Assembly: GCF_900696085.1 (NCBI RefSeq)
Contig: NZ_CAADFC020000004.1
Location: forward strand, 938,985-1,002,984
Direction: 5' to 3'
Length of the DNA stretch: 64,000 nucleotides
Source: Bradyrhizobium ivorense
GTDB lineage: Bacteria; Pseudomonadota; Alphaproteobacteria; Rhizobiales; Xanthobacteraceae
Part shown: piece after piece, positions 35,111-45,229 of the stretch
Layout of the letters: every line of letters starts with the position of its first letter
Numbering within the stretch: the first letter of the stretch is position 1
Program-made: the position numbers and the translations under genes
The notes under the pieces: model-generated
What the model was told of the DNA's origin: nothing
Seen by the model: the letters and a program-made list of their open reading frames with translations, nothing else
Database searches by the model: none

Positions 35111-35383
35111 GCCAAACCTCCTGTGACGGAGCGCATTCACATGGCGGCCGGCGCGCCGGACCACCGGCATGGATGCGCTCACATGAGAAATGTGACGCAC
35201 GCGACTAACCCATCACAAGCCTAAATGTTTAACGGTTGGTTGAAATCTCTTGCATTGGCAGCAGCTTACCGCGTCTGCTAATAAGGCTTCTCAAGCCTTG
35301 GCGACCGGCGAGACGGCGTTAAGCATGCCGCAACGACCGCGGCTAAGTGCACCGCCCGGCCGCCAAATTTTCTGCTAGAGGCT

Positions 35384-35412
35384 CTTGCCCGCCGCCCGGC
35401 CTTGGCCTATCT
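35384..35412 (+). promoter_or_regulatory. RpoH (sigma32) heat-shock promoter of groESL
   Basis: CTTG at 35384-35387 and CCTATCT at 35406-35412 are separated by 18 bases, matching the alphaproteobacterial RpoH consensus CTTG-N17/18-CYTATNT. Transcription would start around 35420, just before the CIRCE element and about 75 bp before groES. The rest of the 385-bp divergent gap (35111-35495) holds no gene. Confidence 0.75.
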
Positions 35413-35425
35413 CCTGCGCAGCAGT

Positions 35426-35452
35426 CTGGCACTCACCCGGCTGGACTGCTAA
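35426..35452 (+). promoter_or_regulatory. CIRCE element (HrcA operator)
   Basis: CTGGCACTC-N9-GACTGCTAA resembles the CIRCE consensus TTAGCACTC-N9-GAGTGCTAA with three mismatches in 18 positions and the exact 9-base spacer. It lies right after the predicted RpoH start point, in the groES leader, where HrcA would block transcription. Confidence 0.75.
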
Positions 35453-35495
35453 CACTCAAAAATCTACAGCATCCGCAAATATTTAGGAGGACTGC

Positions 35496-35810
35496 ATGAA
35501 ATTCCGTCCGCTTCACGACCGCGTCGTGGTCAAGCGTATCGACGCCGAAGAGAAGACCGCTGGCGGCATCATCATTCCGGACACTGCCAAGGAAAAGCCC
35601 TCGCAGGGCGAAGTCATCGCCGTCGGCCCGGGTGGCCGCGATGAATCTGGCAAGCTGATCCCCATCGACGTCAAGGTCGGCGACCGCGTGCTGTTCGGCA
35701 AGTGGTCCGGCACCGAGGTCAAGATCGACGGCGAAGACCTGTTGATCATGAAGGAAAGCGACATCATGGGCGTGCTCGACGTCCCCGCTTCCAAGAAGAA
35801 GGCGGCCTAA
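35496..35810 (+). CDS. groES: Co-chaperonin GroES
   Basis: The 104-residue co-chaperonin starts at ATG 35496 behind AGGAGG. It forms the heptameric lid of Gro[48 protein letters not shown] contains the mobile loop, with the family's typical GGIIIP hydrophobic contact. It is followed 48 bp downstream by groEL in a standard operon. Confidence 0.98.
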   Translation: MKFRPLHDRVVVKRIDAEEKTAGGIIIPDTAKEKPSQGEVIAVGPGGRDESGKLIPIDVKVGDRVLFGKWSGTEVKIDGEDLLIMKESDIMGVLDVPASKKKAA

Positions 35811-35837
35811 GCGCCCGCTCTCCCTCCTCAAGATTAA

Positions 35838-37499
<1,662 letters not shown>

Positions 37500-37531
37500 G
37501 GTCCGGCCAACTCAGGCAATCGAAGAAATGC

Positions 37532-37559
37532 AAAACCCCGGCAGCGATGCCGGGGTTTT
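37532..37559 (+). terminator. Rho-independent terminator of groESL
   Basis: AAAACCCCGGC and GCCGGGGTTTT form a perfect 11-bp stem around AGCGAT and are followed by a T-rich tract (TTTTGTTTTG). Confidence 0.9.
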
Positions 37560-37953
37560 TGTTTTGCTTGGTCATTGTGCCGAGGCCGTTATCGGAGCTG
37601 ACGGTTACGTTGCAAGGTTCTGGGCCTGAGACCAGTGCCAGCGTCGCAGAAGCGATACGCCGTCCAACGCAGAGCTTTGCACAATCTAACGCTGAAGAAG
37701 CAGTCTCCTGCTGCTCAGGATATCCACGTTATGCACAGCACCCCGCAAATATACGTTGGTGTGAGTTGACACTTAAAAAAAAATTCTGCGCGAGAGTCGC
37801 AAATCGAACCGACAGTCCCGCTTTCCTCCCGCACAGTAGCCTCGGGACTGAAATCGAAGCTCACCCAAAATCTGAATTGAACACGGAGCGTCGGCTCTCG
37901 TGACGCAAGCGAGCGTTGCGAGGAACGCTTTCGCTTGCAAAGGAGACTGCGCC
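37560..37953. other. Gene-free interval before the phasin gene
   Basis: About 400 bp after the groESL terminator have lower GC than the surroundings and no supported gene; an open frame of 118 codons begins inside the terminator and is rejected. A TTGACA hexamer occurs near 37766 without a clear -10 partner. A hairpin lies at 37905-37938. Confidence 0.5.
37905..37938 (+). promoter_or_regulatory. Hairpin directly upstream of the phasin ribosome-binding site
   Basis: GCAAGCGAGCGTT and AACGCTTTCGCTTGC pair with a two-base bulge around GCGAGG. The 3' arm ends immediately before the AAAGGAG site (37939-37945), so the hairpin could regulate translation of the phasin or protect its mRNA. Confidence 0.5.
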
Positions 37954-38400
37954 TTGAGTGAAAGCGAAATGAAAGACCCAGGGAACGGCACGAATGTTTT
38001 TGGAATGCCGTTGTTCGGCTTCCCGAAGATGGGCTTGCCCGGCGTTGTCGGCGATCTAGCCGATCAGGGTTTTGCCCGCGCGCGAACCGCCTGCCAACAG
38101 ATGGCCGAGGCGTTGGACGAAACGTATTCTTGCAATGCGCGAGGCACGGCCGACTACGGGCTCAAGCTGATCGAAATCTCACACGCCAATGTCACCTCCG
38201 CGCTCGACTTCTACGCCGATCTCCTCGACAGCAAGTCAGCAACCGATGTGTTGACCTTGTCCACCGAGCAGGCCCGCAAGGCCTTCGCCATGGCATCCGA
38301 GCAGAACAAGGAATTGCGCGAACTCGGCCGGAAGCTCGCAACAGAAACCGGCGGGCAGATCAGGAACAACTTCGCCAGGGTTTTCGGCCACGCCGACTAA
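37954..38400 (+). CDS. Phasin family protein
   Basis: The 148-residue protein resembles phasins, which coat polyhydroxyalkanoate granules: FGMPLFGFPKMGLPGVVGDLADQGFARARTACQQMAEALDETYS, then helical DYGLKLIEISHANVTSALDFYADLLDSKSATDVLTLSTEQARKAF. I chose the TTG at 37954 because AAAGGAG lies eight bases before it; the next ATG (37969) is 23 bases from that site, and a GTG at 37900 lies upstream of the hairpin. It is probably a single-gene unit preceded by a hairpin. A granule-binding role is inferred from the family; no pha genes are in the window. Confidence 0.85.
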   Translation: MSESEMKDPGNGTNVFGMPLFGFPKMGLPGVVGDLADQGFARARTACQQMAEALDETYSCNARGTADYGLKLIEISHANVTSALDFYADLLDSKSATDVLTLSTEQARKAFAMASEQNKELRELGRKLATETGGQIRNNFARVFGHAD

Positions 38401-38441
38401 AAGGACGCTCAATTCACGTCGAGAACTCGTTTGAGGAGGGA

Positions 38442-38569
38442 TCCGGCCGGTTGGATAAGCCTAGCAACGAGCATACAGCCCCCACTGCCCAATGCTCTGT
38501 CAAAGCCGCAGGTGCGGCGATGCCCCCCAACTAGTCGCACCGACAGCAGGCGTAATCCAACCGGCCGGA
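38442..38569. repeat. 128-bp element bounded by perfect 15-bp inverted repeats
   Basis: TCCGGCCGGTTGGAT at 38442-38456 is repeated exactly inverted as ATCCAACCGGCCGGA at 38555-38569. The interior contains no credible gene. No clear target-site duplication flanks it. It could be a small non-autonomous element or a structured RNA closed by a long stem. Confidence 0.6.
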
Positions 38570-38615
38570 GTTTCTTTACTGCACAAGACAAAAAGCAATC
38601 GCGAGGGAGGCTCAC

Positions 38616-38840
38616 ATGGGCATGCTCATGGTCAAATGTCCGCAAACCGGACACGCAATTCCCACCGGCATCCGGACTGATCACGAGAGCTTTAGACGCA
38701 GCGCGGTGTTCTTCTCGCGCAGCCGCTGCCCATTCTGCCGCACTGATCACGCCTGGTTCGCGCGCGATGCCTGGGTTGACGAGCCGAGCATCCGCGCGCG
38801 ACGCCGGCTCGTCGGCCTCGACCTCGGCACAGGTCATTGA
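38616..38840 (+). CDS. Small putative zinc-ribbon-like protein, 74 residues
   Basis: The 74-residue protein starts at ATG 38616 with GAGGGAGG before it. KCPQTGHAIPTGIRTDHESF and SRCPFCRTDHAWFARDAW supply a single Cys followed later by Cys-X2-Cys and several His residues, which suggests metal binding. I believe related proteins of the CPxTG...CPxC...HxW type are common and uncharacterised in Bradyrhizobium. A second small gene follows 21 bp later. Confidence 0.7.
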   Translation: MGMLMVKCPQTGHAIPTGIRTDHESFRRSAVFFSRSRCPFCRTDHAWFARDAWVDEPSIRARRRLVGLDLGTGH

Positions 38841-38861
38841 GGAACGCGATGGAGGGACACC

Positions 38862-39053
38862 ATGGCGCACACGCAGACTGCAACGGAAGCATCCATTTGG
38901 TTGCTGCAGGCCAAAGACTTTCTCGACGAAGCACGACGGCTGAGACCGGGGCCGGAGCGCGATGAGTTACGCCAGACGGCGAAGGTGCTGCGCGAGATCG
39001 CGAAGCTCGAGGCGGCATCCGGACCCGCACGGGAGCCTGATCGGAGAAGCTGA
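38862..39053 (+). CDS. Small helical protein, 63 residues
   Basis: The 63-residue, strongly charged and probably all-helical product (QAKDFLDEARRLRPGPERDELRQTAKVLREIAKLE) starts at ATG 38862 behind GGAGGG. I do not recognise its function. It is 21 bp after the zinc-ribbon-like gene and probably cotranscribed. It converges with the Crp-type regulator gene 16 bp away. Confidence 0.6.
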   Translation: MAHTQTATEASIWLLQAKDFLDEARRLRPGPERDELRQTAKVLREIAKLEAASGPAREPDRRS

Positions 39054-39069
39054 TCGCGTTGCAGCGCGC

Positions 39070-39873
39070 TCACGCCACGTCGTCGGCTTCGATTTCCGAA
39101 ATGCGCGGCTCGTCAGCTTGCGCCGCCGCGAGAGGCCGGGCGGTTTTGTCCGAGAAGATCTTCTCGACTTCGAGCCGCACGACGCGGTGGCATTCGCACG
39201 CCGCCGCGGATAGCCGCGGCCGGTCGATCTCGATCCGGCCACGTTGCTCGGACGTGATCGCGCCACGCATGCGCAGATTGCGCATCAACAGCGTCACCGT
39301 CGTTCGCCGCACACCGAGGATTTGCGAGAGCGCCTGCTGGGTCAGCGGGAGCACGTCGCTGTCGACACGATCGCGAAGCTGGAGCAGCCAACGCGCCATG
39401 CGGGCTTCAACCGGATGCAGCGCATTGCAGGCCGAACCGAGTTGGAACTGGATCAGCATCGCCCTGACGTGATTCTGGATCGCCTTCCGGATTGCGGGAC
39501 TGCGGCCGACCGCCGCGTAAAATCGCGGCGCAGCAATCCGCGAGGCGGTGCCCGCTGCACGAACGACTGCTGTAACGCCCGATGGGGACGACCCGAGCAC
39601 CGAAAGACTCCCCACGGCCCCTTCGCGCCCGACAACGCCAGTCGCAACCGTTTGCCCATCCGCCATGTCGATCATCAGCAGGATCGCCCCGCTATGGGGA
39701 AAGAAGACATAATCGATCTTGTCACCGGCTCGCGCCAGGATCTCATCCTGATTGATGTCCACCGTCTCCAGATCAGGTCTCAGCAGATCGAGATCCGCCG
39801 TCGGCAGTGTCGCGAGAAGGCGATTACCAGTTCCGCCGCAAAGACTCACCGGCTCTGTCCCGCATCGAAGCAA
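39070..39873 (-). CDS. Crp/Fnr family transcriptional regulator
   Basis: The 267-residue regulator has an N-terminal cyclic-nucleotide-binding-like domain (LETVDINQDEILARAGDKIDYVFFPHSGAILLMIDMADGQTVATGVVGREG) and a C-terminal winged helix with PLTQQALSQILGVRRTTVTLLMRNLRMRGAI. The Fnr iron-sulphur cysteines are absent, and the PRSxxARxL phosphate-binding cassette of true cAMP receptors is not obvious. It may therefore sense something other than cAMP, even though a cyclase gene lies next to it. The start at ATG 39873 is plausible but not secured by a ribosome-binding site. Confidence 0.9.
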   Translation of the reverse strand: MLRCGTEPVSLCGGTGNRLLATLPTADLDLLRPDLETVDINQDEILARAGDKIDYVFFPHSGAILLMIDMADGQTVATGVVGREGAVGSLSVLGSSPSGVTAVVRAAGTASRIAAPRFYAAVGRSPAIRKAIQNHVRAMLIQFQLGSACNALHPVEARMARWLLQLRDRVDSDVLPLTQQALSQILGVRRTTVTLLMRNLRMRGAITSEQRGRIEIDRPRLSAAACECHRVVRLEVEKIFSDKTARPLAAAQADEPRISEIEADDVA

Positions 39874-40114
39874 CGCGCAATGAGCACCAACTCACTCAGA
39901 TACTCGTTCAAAAAAACATCTCCAAACGCCTGACCGCAAGGCGGAATTTTTCTGCACAGCACGCACAGAGTTTAGATGCAAATGAGCCGCCGAACGCAAC
40001 AGCAAAATGCGCATGATCGCACCGTAGAACCGCGGGAACAAAGGAGTTCCAATTTCGCCGCATGGCAAGCGCCGCAAAGTGCGGCCTGATGACGGGCTCC
40101 GCGCGAGCGGTGAT

Positions 40115-40160
40115 GCGCAATTGCACAGCCGCCGCGCAATTGCTCAGTCGCGGCGCAATG
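40115..40160. repeat. 19-bp tandem repeat across the stop of the cyclase-ATPase gene
   Basis: GCGCAATTGCACAGCCGCC, GCGCAATTGCTCAGTCGCG and a partial GCGCAATG follow each other. The second unit contains the stop codon of the minus-strand gene at 40144-40146, so the repeat straddles the gene end. Confidence 0.7.
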
Positions 40161-43100
40161 CGCGCGAGTGGCGGCCCGGCCAATTCACCTGGCTGAGCAG
40201 TTCGTCGGCATCCCGGATCTCGGCGAGATCCTGCTCCGCATCGAAGCCGGCGCGAACCGGCGCAAGCACCTCCGGCACCGCATCCACCCGGCCGATGCCG
40301 GCGTACAGGCGTGCAACTGCGAGCGCGCTACGCAGTTCGAATGTCTTCGTCTGTTGCCTTCGAGCGATCTCCAGCGCGCGGTGGAAGGCCTGCTCGGCGC
40401 CGGAAATGTCAGGGTTGTCGCGACGCGACAGCAGCTCACCCCGCACGCGGTACAGCTCGGCATCCAGCCAGTGCTGCCCGGACTGCTCGGTCGCGTCGAT
40501 CAGCTCATTGACGATGTCGAGCCCCGCCTCCGCATGCCCGGCTGCTGCATTCGCCACCGCAATTTGCAATCCCCAGAACGGCTCACAGAGGTAGCAGTCG
40601 TTTTCGTGCAGCAACGTCCAGCCACGCTGCATCTCCGCGAGACCTGCCGCGCGGTCGCCGGCGCGCCACTTCGCCAGCCCATTGAGATAAGTGCCGGCGG
40701 CGACATACAGTGGCATCGTGTGGTCTTGCGCCAGGCCAAGGGCAAGGATCGTCTCGGTCTGCCGCAACCTGCTGCCGCACAGCCCGTCGAAAACGGCCTT
40801 GTGAACCAGCGCATTGGCACGCGCGAGCGCGCGCTGTTCCCCGGCGATGCTCACCGCTGCGCCTGCGAGCCGCCGGGCTCGATCAATCTCGCCGCGCGGC
40901 CAAAGCACCAGGGCGAGAAATCTCATGATGACGAACGGCAGGTCGAGCGTCGACGCCTTGAAGGTCGCCGGATCCGGCTCGGCCGTATAGGCCGCGAACG
41001 CCTGCTCCAGATGGATAGCGGCGTTCAGATAGTCGCCCGCGAACCAGCAGGTCACCCCTCCGGTCCAGCGCGCGACGATGGTCGCCACCGGCGATTCCGG
41101 ATGCCGGTCCGCCGCCCCCATAATCGCCTCGGCCAACTCCCGCATCGGCGCGAGCTCGCCATGGGTCAAGCAGGCATTGAAGAGGCCCGACTGAATCGGC
41201 GCCAGTTCGATTGGATCATCGATGTCAGCGGCGAACCGCCGGGCGCGCGTCCAAGCGGCCACGGTCTCGGGCGCGCTGTGCCCAAGGCTGCCTCGCAGCG
41301 CACGGCCGTAGGCGATTTGCAGATGGAGCCGGCCGATCATCCGAGCCGGCTCGTCGGGCAATCCATCGGCTATCGCGACCGCCTTGCCGAGATGCGCGAC
41401 CGCCTCGCGATAAGCCGAGCGCTTCAGCGCCTGCTGACCCGCCTTGCGCCACCACGCCAGCGCGGTTTCGCCGAGCCCTGCCTCGGTGAAATGGTAGGCA
41501 ACGACTTCCGGCTCGATTTCCGCGATCTCGGCAAACTTGTCACGCAGCGCGTCGCCGATCAGCTTGTGGAGCAATTGCCGGCGGCTCCTGAGCAGGCTGT
41601 CGTAAGCCGCTTCCTGGACCAGGGCATGCTTGAAGCTGTAGCTTGCGTCCGGTGGCGTGCCTCGGCGCAACAGCAACTCGGCTTCTTCGAGCTGGGCAAG
41701 CGCCGCGGCTAGCGTCAGATCATCGCGCCCGGCCACGCTGCGCAGCAGCGCATAGGAGAAATCACGGCCGATCGCAGCACCGATCTGCGCCACCTCCTTG
41801 ACCGGCGCCAGCCGGTCAAGTCGGGCCATCAGCGAGTCCTGCAGCGTCGCAGGAATCGCAAGCGGCGGCAGCGGATTGTCGAGGCGATAGCGCCCGGCAT
41901 TCTCGACGAGCAGCCCCGACTCCATGACCATCTTGGTCAGTTCCTCGACGAACAGCGGGACGCCATCGGTCCGCTCGATGATCTGCGTGATCATTTCGCC
42001 GGGGAGCGACCGACCGACGGTGACCTGTTCGATCAGCGCGCGCGTGTCCTGCCGGTCGAGCCGATCGAGCCGCAGCAGGCTGACATTGGCGAGGCCCGCC
42101 CACGGCGGCTCGAACTCGGGCCTGAACGTCATCAGCATCAGGATCGGCAGTCCCCTGATCCGGTCGACCGCGAGGTCGAGCAGCTCGAGCGACGTGGCGT
42201 CGGCCCAATGCATGTCTTCGCAGACGACAAGCACCGGCTGCTGCCGGGCGAGGCCCTCGAGCTGATCCAGCAGCGCCGCGAATGTCTGCCGCCGCTGCTG
42301 CGCCGGGCTCAGGCCGAGCGGCGGATATCGCTCGCCGGTCGGGATCGACAGCAGCGCCGCGATCAGCGGTGTCACGGCAGGAACCTGCAGCGTCCCGAGC
42401 GCCAGCATGGCTTCGAGCTTGTCCAGCTTCTGCTCCGGCACATCTTCCGGCCTGATGCCGGCGGCACGCTCCAGCTGGGCGATGAAGGGGTACAGCGCGC
42501 TGTTGCTGTGATAGGGCGAGCATTGATACCGCACACGGCGATGCGTCGCGGACGCGAGGCTGTCGGAGAGCATCGCCACGATGCGCGATTTGCCGATACC
42601 CGCTTCGCCCGATATCAGCACCGCCTGGCCCTGGCCCTGCCACGCCAGTTGCTGGCGCGACAGCGCAAATTCGATCTCCGCCTTGCGGCCGACGAAGCCG
42701 ATCGAGCGCGCGGTGCGCACCGCCTCGAAACGGCTTTCCGACGCCGGCTCGCCCTCGACGGCCCACACCGCGATCGGCTCGGAGATGCCCTTGACCTCGC
42801 GGCGGCCGAGATTGCGAAGCGTGAACAGATTGCCGAGCAGCCGACGTGTCGAGGCGGCGACGACGACCACGTCCGGCTCCGCAAGGCTCTGCAGCCGCGC
42901 GGCGATGTTCGGCGCATCGCCGACCAGCGCCTGCTCCTCCGACGCGCCGCCGGAGACGAGGTCGCCGACCACGACAAGCCCGCTCGCGATCGCGATCCGC
43001 ACGGCGACTCCCTCCTCCGCGCGGGTCTCGAGCTTGCCGATTGCAGCAATGACGTCGAGGCCGGCGCGCACCGCGCGCTCCGCGTCGTCTTCGTGGGCAC

Positions 43101-43512
43101 GGGGATAGCCGAAATAAGCGAGGATTCCATCGCCGACAAATCTGGCAACGACGCCGTCGTAGGTCGCGATCACCCGCGCACAGGCCGCGCGATAGGCGCG
43201 GATCACCTCCCACATGTCCTCGGGATCGAGACGCGCCGACAAGGCCGTCGAGCCGACCAGATCGCAGAACATCACGGTGAGGTGGCGTCGCTCGGCATCG
43301 TGCGGTGAAACCGGCGCGGCGATCAGTTCGGCCTGACTGACATCGGCGATCGCACGCAGCATCTTACGGCGATGCCCGAGCAGAACCCCGAGCCTGTCGA
43401 AGTCTTCATCCGTCAGCTCGGGTAGAACACCGATGTCGATCCCGTTCTCGGCAAAACGCAGCGCGTATTGCCCAAGCCCCAGCTTCTCGAGCCATTCCGC
43501 AATCTGTTGCAT
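40144..43512 (-). CDS. SAM domain - class III cyclase - AAA ATPase - TPR-like signalling protein
   Basis: The 1,122-residue protein starts at ATG 43512 (MQQIAEWLEKLGLGQYALRF) with GGTGGAG upstream; a longer frame adds no domain. A SAM domain (about 1-60) is followed by a class III adenylate/guanylate cyclase domain with metal-binding aspartates in MFCDLVGSTALSARLD and FVGDGILAYFGYP. Then come an AAA-type ATPase with P-loop ISGEAGIGKSRIVAML and Walker B LVVCEDMHWADA, and a long helical TPR-like region to the C-terminus. This architecture is expanded in Bradyrhizobium. It probably makes cAMP in response to an unknown signal. The linker RSIGFVGRKAEIEF begins the ATPase part. Confidence 0.93.
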   Translation of the reverse strand: MQQIAEWLEKLGLGQYALRFAENGIDIGVLPELTDEDFDRLGVLLGHRRKMLRAIADVSQAELIAAPVSPHDAERRHLTVMFCDLVGSTALSARLDPEDMWEVIRAYRAACARVIATYDGVVARFVGDGILAYFGYPRAHEDDAERAVRAGLDVIAAIGKLETRAEEGVAVRIAIASGLVVVGDLVSGGASEEQALVGDAPNIAARLQSLAEPDVVVVAASTRRLLGNLFTLRNLGRREVKGISEPIAVWAVEGEPASESRFEAVRTARSIGFVGRKAEIEFALSRQQLAWQGQGQAVLISGEAGIGKSRIVAMLSDSLASATHRRVRYQCSPYHSNSALYPFIAQLERAAGIRPEDVPEQKLDKLEAMLALGTLQVPAVTPLIAALLSIPTGERYPPLGLSPAQQRRQTFAALLDQLEGLARQQPVLVVCEDMHWADATSLELLDLAVDRIRGLPILMLMTFRPEFEPPWAGLANVSLLRLDRLDRQDTRALIEQVTVGRSLPGEMITQIIERTDGVPLFVEELTKMVMESGLLVENAGRYRLDNPLPPLAIPATLQDSLMARLDRLAPVKEVAQIGAAIGRDFSYALLRSVAGRDDLTLAAALAQLEEAELLLRRGTPPDASYSFKHALVQEAAYDSLLRSRRQLLHKLIGDALRDKFAEIAEIEPEVVAYHFTEAGLGETALAWWRKAGQQALKRSAYREAVAHLGKAVAIADGLPDEPARMIGRLHLQIAYGRALRGSLGHSAPETVAAWTRARRFAADIDDPIELAPIQSGLFNACLTHGELAPMRELAEAIMGAADRHPESPVATIVARWTGGVTCWFAGDYLNAAIHLEQAFAAYTAEPDPATFKASTLDLPFVIMRFLALVLWPRGEIDRARRLAGAAVSIAGEQRALARANALVHKAVFDGLCGSRLRQTETILALGLAQDHTMPLYVAAGTYLNGLAKWRAGDRAAGLAEMQRGWTLLHENDCYLCEPFWGLQIAVANAAAGHAEAGLDIVNELIDATEQSGQHWLDAELYRVRGELLSRRDNPDISGAEQAFHRALEIARRQQTKTFELRSALAVARLYAGIGRVDAVPEVLAPVRAGFDAEQDLAEIRDADELLSQVNWPGRHSRALRRD

Positions 43513-43705
43513 TGGCTCCACCGACGGGTTGGCGGCCAGCCGAATTCCGGACCACGGTGAACCAAACGTTACCGCAATCCGTCCGCAGTGGCACCTCCTT
43601 GTTTGTGGCAGCCTGCCCGGCATTGTGCCGCGGCGGCGCTCCCTTGCAGCGGTCTTTGCACGCTAACATCCGTAAGGATGCCGGCGTTCGTCCCTGCGGA
43701 ACGCA

Positions 43706-43729
43706 AAGGGCCGCCCGTGGGCGGCCCTT
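43706..43729 (-). terminator. Terminator hairpin after the slipin gene
   Basis: AAGGGCCGCCC and GGGCGGCCCTT form a perfect 11-bp stem a few bases beyond the slipin stop (43734). On the minus strand it ends in CCCTTTGCG, a short T-run, so termination is likely though not ideal. Confidence 0.7.
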
Positions 43730-43733
43730 CTTC

Positions 43734-44897
43734 TCATGCGCTCTCGGGCGCCTTGAGGCGCACCAGCTTGGTCAGCAGGGCATCGAGGCCCTGGCCGTCG
43801 CCGGCATGCAGGTCGATGCGGCCGACCTTCTCGACCAGGCGCTCGAGCGACTCCAGCTCCTTGAGCCGCAGCAGCAGAGGGTTCTCCTCCATCAGCTTGG
43901 CGGTGTTGAGCAGCGACCGCGTCGCCGCGGTCTCCTCCTGGCGGCGGATCAGGTTGGCCTTCGCCAGCCGCTCCGCCTCCACCACCTTGTTGACGAGCTC
44001 GCGGATCTCGCCGGGCAGGATCACGTCCTTGACGCCGAGCTCGGTGACCTCGACACCGCTCTCCGCGACACGCTCGCGCACGTAGTCGCGCAGCTCGGCA
44101 TCGAGCGCCGTCTTCGCCGACAGCACCTCGTCGAGCGTGCGGCCGGCCACCGCCTCGCGGATCGCGAACTGCACCAAACGGTACAGCCACGCATCCACGT
44201 CGGGCACGCTGGCCACGACGCGCTCGGGATCGACGATCCGGCGGAACGCGGTCAGCGTCACGCGCAGCGCGATACGATCCTTGGTCAGCATCTCCTGCGC
44301 CGTGATCTCGACCGCCTGGGGACGCAGGTCGAGGCGCTTGACCTCGATCTTGCGGCCCGCGATCCAGAACGCGTGCCGGCCGGGCGCGAGCCGCTGGACC
44401 AGCCTGCCCTCGACGGTGAGCAGACCGGCCTCGTGGTTCTCGACCACCGCCTCGGTGATGACGCCGGCCCGGTTGGGCTGGATCATCGCCAGATGCCGCG
44501 CGGTGACACGGGGATCCTCGGCGACATCGATGCGCTCGACGTCGACCGCGGTCGCCACCTTCCAGTAGACGCGGGTCTGCCAGGGCGTCATCAGCTGCAC
44601 GGGACGGCCGTCGAGGCTGACGATCGCGATCTCATTCGCCCTGGTCTCGACCGCCTCGAACAGCTCGCCAGCGAGATCGGGACGCGCGGCCTGGATCACC
44701 GCGAAGCGATCCGCGGGGAATTCGGTCCGCACGACGCTGAACAGCTCGGCCTTGAGCTGATGCAGGGGATCGAACAGGTTGTAGCGTCCGGGCGCGAGCA
44801 CGCGCTCGAGCCGGCCGTTGCGCGTGAGCAGCGCGCGCTCGCCATCCTTCACCGTCACACTGGTCGTCAGGACATGCCAGGTCTCATTCAGCTTCAT
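43734..44897 (-). CDS. Slipin family protein (SPFH / band 7), soluble form
   Basis: The 387-residue protein starts at ATG 44897 behind GGAGGT; the longer open frame upstream is rejected. A first beta-rich segment (VTVKDGERALLTRNGRLERVLAPGRYNLFDP) precedes an SPFH core (VVENHEAGLLTVEGRLVQRLAPGRHAFWIAGRKIEVKRLDLRPQAVEI, then AIREAVAGRTLDEVLSAKTALDAELRDYVRERVAESGVEVTELGVKDVILPGEI). A charged coiled-coil tail follows. There is no N-terminal membrane anchor, unlike stomatin. SPFH proteins form ring-like scaffolds. Upstream on the same strand lies an array of tRNA-like elements, so the protein may act with small RNAs; that is inference. Confidence 0.9.
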   Translation of the reverse strand: MKLNETWHVLTTSVTVKDGERALLTRNGRLERVLAPGRYNLFDPLHQLKAELFSVVRTEFPADRFAVIQAARPDLAGELFEAVETRANEIAIVSLDGRPVQLMTPWQTRVYWKVATAVDVERIDVAEDPRVTARHLAMIQPNRAGVITEAVVENHEAGLLTVEGRLVQRLAPGRHAFWIAGRKIEVKRLDLRPQAVEITAQEMLTKDRIALRVTLTAFRRIVDPERVVASVPDVDAWLYRLVQFAIREAVAGRTLDEVLSAKTALDAELRDYVRERVAESGVEVTELGVKDVILPGEIRELVNKVVEAERLAKANLIRRQEETAATRSLLNTAKLMEENPLLLRLKELESLERLVEKVGRIDLHAGDGQGLDALLTKLVRLKAPESA

Positions 44898-45191
44898 GGC
44901 ACACCTCCATGTTTTGCGCTCCGGCCCATGGGCCGAAGAGCGGGTTACAATTGCAAAGGACGTGAGAACCGAACGCGGCTTCCTGTCAGGCCAAGCGGGC
45001 CGCGGCTTGAGCCTGCGTGATGACGGGCGCACGCGCGCGATCGCGCGACAGATGTCGCGCGGCCGTGCGGAGCCACCCGGCATCAGCGCAAGCGGTATCC
45101 ACCGCGGCGCAAAGCCGGTCTCACAGTGTCGATGGTCGGACGGAAAGCCTTGCGGCAAAACGGCCGGACCGCGACTGAAGCGCGCGTCCGG
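44898..45191 (-). other. Leader between the tRNA-like array and slipin
   Basis: These roughly 290 bp contain no gene. On the minus strand CCGGAC and GTCCGG form a hairpin just after fragment 3, and GCGCGCGATCGCGCGAC with TGTCGCGCG makes further palindromes. The slipin ribosome-binding site is at its end. If the array and slipin share a transcript, this is its spacer. Confidence 0.5.
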
Positions 45192-45225
45192 TCCTCGTCA
45201 GAGGTATCAGCTTTACAGGCTGAAA
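45192..45225 (-). ncRNA. tRNA-like fragment 3 (anticodon arm plus variable arm)
   Basis: On the minus strand TCAGC-CTGTAAA-GCTGA forms a perfect anticodon stem with a seven-base loop reading GTA (Tyr-type). CCTC-TGAC-GAGG follows as a short stem resembling the long variable arm of tyrosine, serine or leucine tRNA. No D-arm or T-arm is recognisable. It immediately follows tRNA-like element 2 in the direction of transcription. Confidence 0.5.
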
Positions 45226-45229
45226 CGGA

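Noticed and set aside
37547..37903. 118-codon frame after groEL
   Set aside because: Starts inside the groESL terminator and has unbiased composition.
42208..43308. 366-codon plus-strand frame
   Set aside because: Antisense to the cyclase domain of the SAM-cyclase-ATPase gene.
44954..44970. Second sigma54-like sequence in the slipin leader
   Set aside because: The -24 element reads TCTCACG on the minus strand, lacking the essential GG.
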